Shown here: positions 47,905 to 52,104 of the stretch, one piece after another
How the letters are laid out: each line of letters begins with the position of its first letter
Numbering within the stretch: the first letter of the stretch is position 1
NCBI GenBank assembly: GCA_019750455.1
Contig: JAIEOM010000034.1
Coordinates: 1-52,104, forward strand
Direction: 5' to 3'
Source of the DNA: Sphingomonadales bacterium
GTDB taxonomy: Bacteria; Pseudomonadota; Alphaproteobacteria; Sphingomonadales; Sphingomonadaceae
Length of the DNA: 52,104 nt
Notes under the pieces: generated by a model
What the model saw: the letters and a program-made list of their open reading frames with translations, nothing else
The model's database searches: none
What the model was told of the DNA's origin: nothing
Translations under genes and position numbers: made by a program

Positions 47905-48408
47905 CTACTTCTTCTCGTCATCAAGCCGGAACTGGTCGTGACAGCCCTTGCAGGCTCCGCCCATCGCCATCGCCTGCGCAGCCACGGCGGCCTTGTCCGC
48001 GCCGCCCGCAAGGCTGGCGAGCTTGGCGCTTTCATCGGCGAGCTTGCCAGCGGCGGCCTTGAACTCCTCTGGCTTCTGCCAGATCGCCGCCAATGCCTCG
48101 GTGTCGTAGCCATCGTCAACGCCGGTGCCGACCGGGAAATGGTTGGCGATCTTGCCGGCGCGCGCGTTGATGTCAGTGGCCTTGGCGGCAATCAGAGCGA
48201 AATCGGGAGCGTCCTTTTCAAGCTCGCCGCGCATCGCCTTGAAGGCCCCGCCGATCGCTTCGAAATTGTCTTGCCGCTCCTTGATCACCGGCGGCGCCGC
48301 TTGATCTGCCACCGGGGTGTCACCCGATGGTTCGCCGCCGGAACATGCAGCAAGGCCCACAGCAAGCGCGGCGGCAAGACAAAGGCGCGGAGCGGATCGG
48401 GACAGCAT
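47905..48408 (-). CDS. Cytochrome c' family lipoprotein
   Basis: A 167-residue exported protein. The signal peptide ends in a lipobox (LAAC, Cys22), so it is probably a membrane-anchored lipoprotein; a C-terminal CKGCH heme-attachment motif (153-157) follows, as in cytochrome c'. The four-helix bundle region is recognisable from FKAMRGELEKD onward. Cytochromes c' bind or detoxify nitric oxide or shuttle electrons. AGGAG lies 7 nt before the ATG at 48408, which I prefer over the ATG at 48414, only 1 nt away from it. Its stop abuts the start of the b561 gene. Confidence 0.9.
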   Translation of the reverse strand: MLSRSAPRLCLAAALAVGLAACSGGEPSGDTPVADQAAPPVIKERQDNFEAIGGAFKAMRGELEKDAPDFALIAAKATDINARAGKIANHFPVGTGVDDGYDTEALAAIWQKPEEFKAAAGKLADESAKLASLAGGADKAAVAAQAMAMGGACKGCHDQFRLDDEKK

Positions 48409-48483
48409 CGGCATTCTCCTTCAGGTCCGGGAATGACCCTCGGGCGAGAGGCTATGCCGCTTTGCTGCTGATCGCAAACGCGA

Positions 48484-48516
48484 AAACGGGGCGCTCCGGA
48501 AAGGGGCGCCCCGTTT
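48484..48516 (-). terminator. Intrinsic terminator after the 48540-48986 gene
   Basis: An 11-bp stem AAACGGGGCGC / GCGCCCCGTTT with an 11-nt loop. On the minus strand it is followed by TTTTCGCGTTT, and it lies 23 bp after the stop codon. Confidence 0.75.
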
Positions 48517-48539
48517 GCATTGCGTTGTAGCTGTCGTGC

Positions 48540-48986
48540 TTAGCCGCGCGTGCCGGGCACAGCGCGATCGGCTTCAGCAAGGATCGTTGCGCGATCCTGT
48601 TCGACCAGCGCGAGCATTGCGGTGCGGATCGAATCGCTGCGGCTGTCGACCAGCTTGTCGATCGCCTTGGCACTGGTTTCGCACCAGCCCGGACGCGAGC
48701 CGCTGATGACGTCTTCCTGCGACAGCGATCGCTGCGACCGCAGGGCTTCGCCCACCTTGGCCACACGCTCGACATTGAGAGTGGCAGTCCAGTTGCAGCG
48801 CAGCGTGCTCGGGCGACCGGCAACACCGGCAGTGCCGACCTGATTGGTTTCGACAATCACCGAACCGCGATAATCGGCCGCAATCGGGCCAGCGGCGTGG
48901 TCAATGACCACTTCATGTTCGAGCGCCAGAGCGGGCGCCGCAAACGAAGCGGCGAATGCCACCCCGATGAGGGCACGTTTGATCAT
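48540..48986 (-). CDS. Exported protein of unknown function
   Basis: A 148-residue protein with a Sec signal peptide (MIKRALIGVAFAASFAAPAL, cleavage near ALA). The mature part has two cysteines, in TLRCNWTAT and PGWCET, that could form one periplasmic disulfide bond. The rest is mixed strand and helix, ending in a helical acidic tail. No family is recognised. Start chosen at ATG 48986 because GGAGAG lies upstream at correct distance. Transcribed alone and followed by its own terminator. Confidence 0.75.
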   Translation of the reverse strand: MIKRALIGVAFAASFAAPALALEHEVVIDHAAGPIAADYRGSVIVETNQVGTAGVAGRPSTLRCNWTATLNVERVAKVGEALRSQRSLSQEDVISGSRPGWCETSAKAIDKLVDSRSDSIRTAMLALVEQDRATILAEADRAVPGTRG

Positions 48987-49133
48987 GATGGTCTCTCCTG
49001 CGTTGGTCGCGACTTTTTGGTCGTCGATGATCCAAGATATCATTGTCCGACCATTGTTCCAACCGGCGCAAGTTGCATTCTTTTCAACCGCCGATGAGAT
49101 GCTTCAATGTGCCGGTTATGGCAGGTTTGCAGA

Positions 49134-49784
49134 TCAATAGCCCATCAGGCTCATCACTTCCTTGCGGCTGCTGTCATTGTCGAGGAAGCAGCCGAGGATC
49201 CGGCTGGTGATCATGCCGACGCCCGGGGTCTTGACCCCGCGTCCCGTCATGCAGCCATGTTGCGCTTCGATCACCACGGCCACACCATGCGGATCGAGAT
49301 GGTCCCAGATGCATTGCGCAACCTCGGCGGTGAGACGCTCCTGGATTTGCAGGCGGCGGGCATAGCCGTGCAGCACACGGGCCAGCTTGGAAATGCCGAC
49401 AACCTTGTTCCGCGGCAGATAGGCGATCGCTGCCTTGCCGATGATCGGCGCCATGTGGTGTTCGCAGTGCGACTGAAAGGGAATGTCCTTCAGCAGCACG
49501 ATCTCGTCATACCCGCCCACTTCGCTGAACTGGCGGGTGAGGTGGATCGAGGGATCTTCCCGGTAACCCTCGCAGTATTCCAGCCACGCACGGCCCACGC
49601 GCTTGGGCGTGTCCAGCAGGCCCTCGCGCGAGGGATCGTCGCCGGCCCACGCAATCAGCGTGCGGATCGCATCCTGCACGTTCTCGGGCACCTCGGGCTT
49701 GCCGAGGGGGTTTTCGGGATCGAACTCGTCATCGTGATCGTGGGCGGAGATATAGTTCATGGGTCTTTCGTCTTTCTCACTCAT
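49134..49784 (-). CDS. folE: GTP cyclohydrolase I
   Basis: A 216-residue FolE, which converts GTP to 7,8-dihydroneopterin triphosphate, first step of folate (and tetrahydropterin) synthesis. The zinc ligands Cys107 and His110 in SHCEHH and Cys178 in GCMTGRGV are present, and the C-terminal NDSSRKEVMSLM is family-typical. Starts at 49784 and at 49760 (MNYISAHDH) are both possible; neither has a strong Shine-Dalgarno sequence. The neighbours are unrelated. Confidence 0.97.
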   Translation of the reverse strand: MSEKDERPMNYISAHDHDDEFDPENPLGKPEVPENVQDAIRTLIAWAGDDPSREGLLDTPKRVGRAWLEYCEGYREDPSIHLTRQFSEVGGYDEIVLLKDIPFQSHCEHHMAPIIGKAAIAYLPRNKVVGISKLARVLHGYARRLQIQERLTAEVAQCIWDHLDPHGVAVVIEAQHGCMTGRGVKTPGVGMITSRILGCFLDNDSSRKEVMSLMGY

Positions 49785-49959
49785 CGGCTCTGTCGGAGCC
49801 CCCTCGCCTGTCGATCCCGAGTGACGTCAACCATCAACCACCCGAGGCGTTCCTTGCAGATACGCCGATTGCGCCGGATGGATGCCGTCCCCACATCATT
49901 CGATGTAGTGGGAAATTTCCCGAATTCACCCCCTACCGGGTCGAAAAGGAAGCAAAAGC

Positions 49960-50352
49960 GTGTTGCATGAACCCTCCCCCGCCGAGTTCGAGGCCGCCGC
50001 CCGCGCCGTGCTGGCGAGGCTGCCCGAGATGTTCGCCCGCGAATTGTCGGCCGTGGTGCTGCGGATCGAGGAGTTTGCCACGGACGACCAACTCGAATCG
50101 CTGGGGATCGAGGATCCATGGGAACTCACCGGTCTCTATGAAGGCGTGGCTTTGACCGAAAGGTCGCAATGGGACAGCGACGGCCTGCCGCCGGTCATCA
50201 CTCTGTTCCGCCAACCGCTGATTGCGGAGATGCAGGAAACGGGCGTCACCTTTACCGCACTGGTGCGACACGTGGTGATCCACGAAGCAGGACACCACTT
50301 CGGCCTGTCGGACGAGGACATGCACGCGCTCGAGGAAAGTGTGGAGGATTGA
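49960..50352 (+). CDS. Minimal zincin-like metallopeptidase (PF06262 type)
   Basis: A 130-residue protein of the metallopeptidase-family-protein group. It carries HEAGHHFGLSDED near the C-terminus (His108, Glu109, His112, Asp118), matching the HExxHxxGxxD zinc-binding signature of minimal zincins. The helical N-terminal half includes VVLRIEEFA. No signal peptide, so cytoplasmic. Starts at GTG 49960 with AAGGAAG 7 nt upstream. Substrate unknown; peptidase activity is inferred from the motif. Confidence 0.85.
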   Translation: MLHEPSPAEFEAAARAVLARLPEMFARELSAVVLRIEEFATDDQLESLGIEDPWELTGLYEGVALTERSQWDSDGLPPVITLFRQPLIAEMQETGVTFTALVRHVVIHEAGHHFGLSDEDMHALEESVED

Positions 50353-50374
50353 GCGCGGGCTGCCTCAAACCGAC

Positions 50375-50406
50375 AACGCCCGCCCCTCTTGCGAGGAGCG
50401 GGCGTT
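50375..50406. terminator. Bidirectional hairpin between the peptidase gene and tRNA-Arg
   Basis: Stem AACGCCCGC-C-CCTC / GAGG-A-GCGGGCGTT with one mismatch and a 4-nt loop, lying 2 bp beyond the encoded CCA of tRNA-Arg and 22 bp after the peptidase stop. It can serve both convergent transcripts. Confidence 0.65.
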
Positions 50407-50408
50407 AT

Positions 50409-50485
50409 TGGCGCACCCGAAAGGATTCGAACCTCTGACCCCCAGATTCGTAGTCTGGTGCTCTATCCAGCTGAGCTACGGGTGC
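50409..50485 (-). tRNA. tRNA-Arg (anticodon ACG)
   Basis: A complete cloverleaf on the minus strand. Acceptor stem GCACCCG pairs with CGGGTGC, the D-loop holds AGCTGGATAGAGC, anticodon ACG lies in CTACGAA (anticodon at 50449-50451), the T-arm has GGTTCGAATCC, and CCA is encoded. The ACG anticodon is expected to be deaminated to ICG to read CGU/CGC/CGA. The Nudix reading frame runs into its 5' part. Confidence 0.97.
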
Positions 50486-50987
50486 GCGCTGAGGGGGGGC
50501 CTTTAGGGGGGTCATTCGGGCTTGGCAAGGGGGGTTCATCACAAATCACGAGATTCGCGAAGAGACGCGCGGAAAGCTCAATGTCGAGCGGAGGCTTGGG
50601 AAGCGCAAGCACCTCGCCCGGGGTGAACCAGCCAACCTGACCGCCTTCGAGCGCCCGCGGCTCCCCCTCCCACGCGCTGACGGTGTAAAGTAGGATGACA
50701 ATGCCCGGGCGCCCATCCTCTCCGGTCGATTCGGCAAATCCGCAGGGTGCGCAACGCCCGGGATAGCAAACAATGCCAAGCTCCTCCGTAAGCTCCCGTA
50801 TCAGCGATTGCAGAGGAAATTCATTACCTTCTGTTTTTCCCCCGGGAAACTCCCAGAGTCCGGCGTGGTGTTTTCCCTCGGGCCGGCGATGCATCAACCA
50901 CCGCCTGTCATCCCTTTGCAAGGCTCCGGCGACGACCGTGATCCAGGGCGAGGTCATGTCGGTTTTCTTTCCAAGTGAATCGGCCAT
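50463..50987 (-). CDS. Nudix hydrolase, MutT-like (8-oxo-dGTP diphosphatase type)
   Basis: A 174-residue Nudix hydrolase with a complete Nudix box (G-x5-E-x7-R-E-x2-E-E-x-G-I) starting at GGKTEGNEFPLQ, and the MutT-like GLWEFPGG just before it. It probably removes oxidised nucleotides such as 8-oxo-dGTP. In-frame ATGs at 50987 and 50957 are both possible. The last eight or so codons run into the tRNA-Arg gene and stop within its D-arm. The C-terminal tail contains proline runs from G homopolymers on the plus strand, so a sequencing indel there would move the stop. Confidence 0.88.
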   Translation of the reverse strand: MADSLGKKTDMTSPWITVVAGALQRDDRRWLMHRRPEGKHHAGLWEFPGGKTEGNEFPLQSLIRELTEELGIVCYPGRCAPCGFAESTGEDGRPGIVILLYTVSAWEGEPRALEGGQVGWFTPGEVLALPKPPLDIELSARLFANLVICDEPPLPSPNDPPKGPPSARTRSSAG

Positions 50988-51056
50988 CTCAACCTTTTCT
51001 TAACGTCCCGACGCGATTCTGTGACGGTCAGATCGCTTGAGTAAGGGGAGTCCCCA

Positions 51057-51239
51057 ATGTTGCCGATATTCTTGAAGAAGCTCGTCGGCGACCAGTCGGG
51101 GGCGACCGCTATCGAATACGGTCTGATCATTGCACTCATCGTGATTGCCATGATCGCTGCGCTCCAGGGCGTTGCGACCACGACCGCCGACATGTGGACG
51201 CGCGTCGAAAGCGAAAGCGTTGCGGCCATGACGAAATAA
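51057..51239 (+). CDS. Flp-type pilin (first, divergent copy)
   Basis: A 60-residue type IVb prepilin. A short charged leader MLPIFLKKLVGDQSG is followed by the prepilin-peptidase site with Glu at +5 (G-ATAIEYG) and a 20-residue hydrophobic helix. GGGGAG precedes the ATG. Such pilins are polymerised by a Tad/Cpa secretion system; none of its genes lies within the window. It differs from the two downstream pilins after the helix (VATTTADMWTRVESES). Confidence 0.92.
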   Translation: MLPIFLKKLVGDQSGATAIEYGLIIALIVIAMIAALQGVATTTADMWTRVESESVAAMTK

Positions 51240-51349
51240 CAGAAATCGAACCTCGGATTAGTCATTTCTCAATAAGTCGAAGCCTACCTAATCCCTAGCC
51301 ACCGAAATCGGTTGGCTCGGGTATCGAAGACCAAACCAGGAGACCACAA

Positions 51350-51538
51350 ATGACCTTTTTCAAGAACCTCGTCCGTGACGAACAGGGTGCCACCGCCATC
51401 GAATACGGCCTGATCGCTGCTCTGATCGCCGTCGCCGCCATCACCGCGATGACCTCGCTGGGCGGCACGCTCTCGGGCACCTTCAACAACGTCAACTCCA
51501 AGATGGCTCCGGGCACCGGCGGTGGCACCACCGCCTAA
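51350..51538 (+). CDS. Flp-type pilin (tandem copy A)
   Basis: A 62-residue type IVb prepilin with leader MTFFKNLVRDEQG, cleavage before ATAIEYGLIAALIAV with Glu at +5, and the C-terminal tail MAPGTGGGTTA. The protein is identical to copy B at 51781. AGGAG lies 8 nt upstream, and a hairpin terminator follows. It forms the shaft of a Flp pilus used in attachment in this group of bacteria (family knowledge). Confidence 0.93.
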   Translation: MTFFKNLVRDEQGATAIEYGLIAALIAVAAITAMTSLGGTLSGTFNNVNSKMAPGTGGGTTA

Positions 51539-51565
51539 GGTTCGGAAATTCCGGAAAAATGATGA

Positions 51566-51593
51566 GCGGCGGGGAGCAATCCCCGCCGCTTTT
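51566..51593 (+). terminator. Intrinsic terminator of pilin copy A
   Basis: Stem GCGGCGGGG / CCCCGCCGC with a 6-nt loop followed by TTTT. Confidence 0.85.
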
Positions 51594-51780
51594 GTGTGTC
51601 GCCAGGTATTGGAATTATAGCCGAGCGCGAGATAGTTCAGGTCCTTCGCCATATCTTATGGTTACTATAACACTTTGAACCAGTTAGGCGTTTATCAATA
51701 GGTGAAGGGTACCAGTGGAGCTGTCCACCGCGAACCTGTTGGATGGATTGCCAAGACATGCCCAGCCTAGGAGACCACAA

Positions 51781-51969
51781 ATGACCTTTTTCAAGAACCT
51801 CGTCCGTGACGAACAGGGTGCCACCGCCATCGAATATGGCCTGATCGCTGCTCTGATCGCCGTCGCCGCCATCACCGCGATGACCTCGCTGGGCGGTACG
51901 CTTTCGGGCACCTTCAACAACGTCAACTCCAAGATGGCTCCGGGCACCGGCGGCGGCACCACCGCCTAA
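51781..51969 (+). CDS. Flp-type pilin (tandem copy B)
   Basis: Encodes exactly the same 62-residue prepilin as copy A. I start it at ATG 51781 behind the conserved AGGAGACCACAA, not at the upstream in-frame ATG, whose extra 22 codons have no counterpart in copy A. Has its own upstream region of about 175 bp after the copy A terminator, so separate promoters are possible. Confidence 0.93.
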   Translation: MTFFKNLVRDEQGATAIEYGLIAALIAVAAITAMTSLGGTLSGTFNNVNSKMAPGTGGGTTA

Positions 51970-51996
51970 GGTTCGGAAACTCCGGAAAGTTGAACA

Positions 51997-52024
51997 GCGG
52001 CGGGGAGCAGTCCCCGCCGCTTTT
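51997..52024 (+). terminator. Intrinsic terminator of pilin copy B
   Basis: Stem GCGGCGGGG / CCCCGCCGC with loop AGCAGT and TTTT, the counterpart of the copy A terminator. The remaining 80 bp to the window end show nothing recognisable. Confidence 0.85.
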
Positions 52025-52104
52025 CTTTGTGCGGAAAGCAAATTGCGCAGAAAGCTGGTGAGACCCCACTGCTTTGAGCCACAAAAAACGTATGGCCCGC
52101 CCCG

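Larger units (their letters stand above)
51338..52024 (+). repeat. Tandem duplication of a complete pilin transcription unit
   Basis: Copies at 51338-51593 and 51769-52024, offset by 431 bp, are nearly identical from the Shine-Dalgarno AGGAGACCACAA through the coding sequence to the terminator, without indels. Only a few substitutions lie in the coding part, all silent, plus several in the 3' untranslated part. The upstream flanks are unrelated. Confidence 0.9.

Overview
The window looks like a chromosomal segment of a high-GC alphaproteobacterium, most probably of the order Sphingomonadales (Erythrobacter-like). This rests on gene content and order: a large TonB-dependent receptor, a divL-tsaE-amgK-murU-addB-addA-trxA chain, sdhE next to recG and mfd, a CHASE2-EAL protein and short Flp pilins. 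No species can be named from sequence alone. There is no rRNA operon, insertion sequence, phage or CRISPR array.

Left part (1-10462): a catabolic island on two divergent arms around a LysR regulator. The minus arm encodes two single-hotdog MaoC-type proteins, an acyl-CoA ligase, a D-specific 3-hydroxyacyl-CoA dehydrogenase-like SDR and a TonB-dependent receptor cut by the window edge. The plus arm encodes an acyl-CoA dehydrogenase, a CaiB-family protein with all the catalytic residues of alpha-methylacyl-CoA racemase, and an SCP2-type thiolase. Together they form a complete peroxisome-like beta-oxidation route suited to alpha-methyl-branched (isoprenoid or sterol side-chain-like) acyl-CoAs. 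The lysR gene is bracketed by two copies of a 45-bp element (32/45 identical, no gaps) with palindromic T-N11-A cores, a strong candidate for its operator at both arms.

Middle (10463-26043): a gene-poor stretch holding a 12-codon ORF with a strong Shine-Dalgarno sequence and a hairpin terminator; a CHASE2-EAL protein; DUF3429; an SDR; an ABC1 kinase; a low-molecular-weight phosphatase with a parS-like palindrome upstream; recG; sdhE; mfd; and two more c-di-GMP proteins (PAS-GGDEF-EAL and a stand-alone EAL).

Housekeeping block (26195-33667): nadK, tRNA-Asn, a TSUP permease, secA with a small exported protein just upstream, argJ, an inositol-monophosphatase-family phosphatase, and trxA.

Right part (33737-52104): a tightly overlapped minus-strand chain from divL (tyrosine at the phospho-acceptor position) through tsaE, amgK, murU and addB to addA, linking cell-cycle signalling, tRNA modification, peptidoglycan recycling and double-strand-break repair. 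Then come ahcY and a divergent peroxiredoxin sharing a palindromic AT-rich site; a lipoprotein cytochrome c'/cytochrome b561 pair; an exported hypothetical protein; folE; a minimal zincin; tRNA-Arg overlapped by a Nudix gene; and three Flp pilin genes, two of which are a near-perfect tandem duplication including the terminator.
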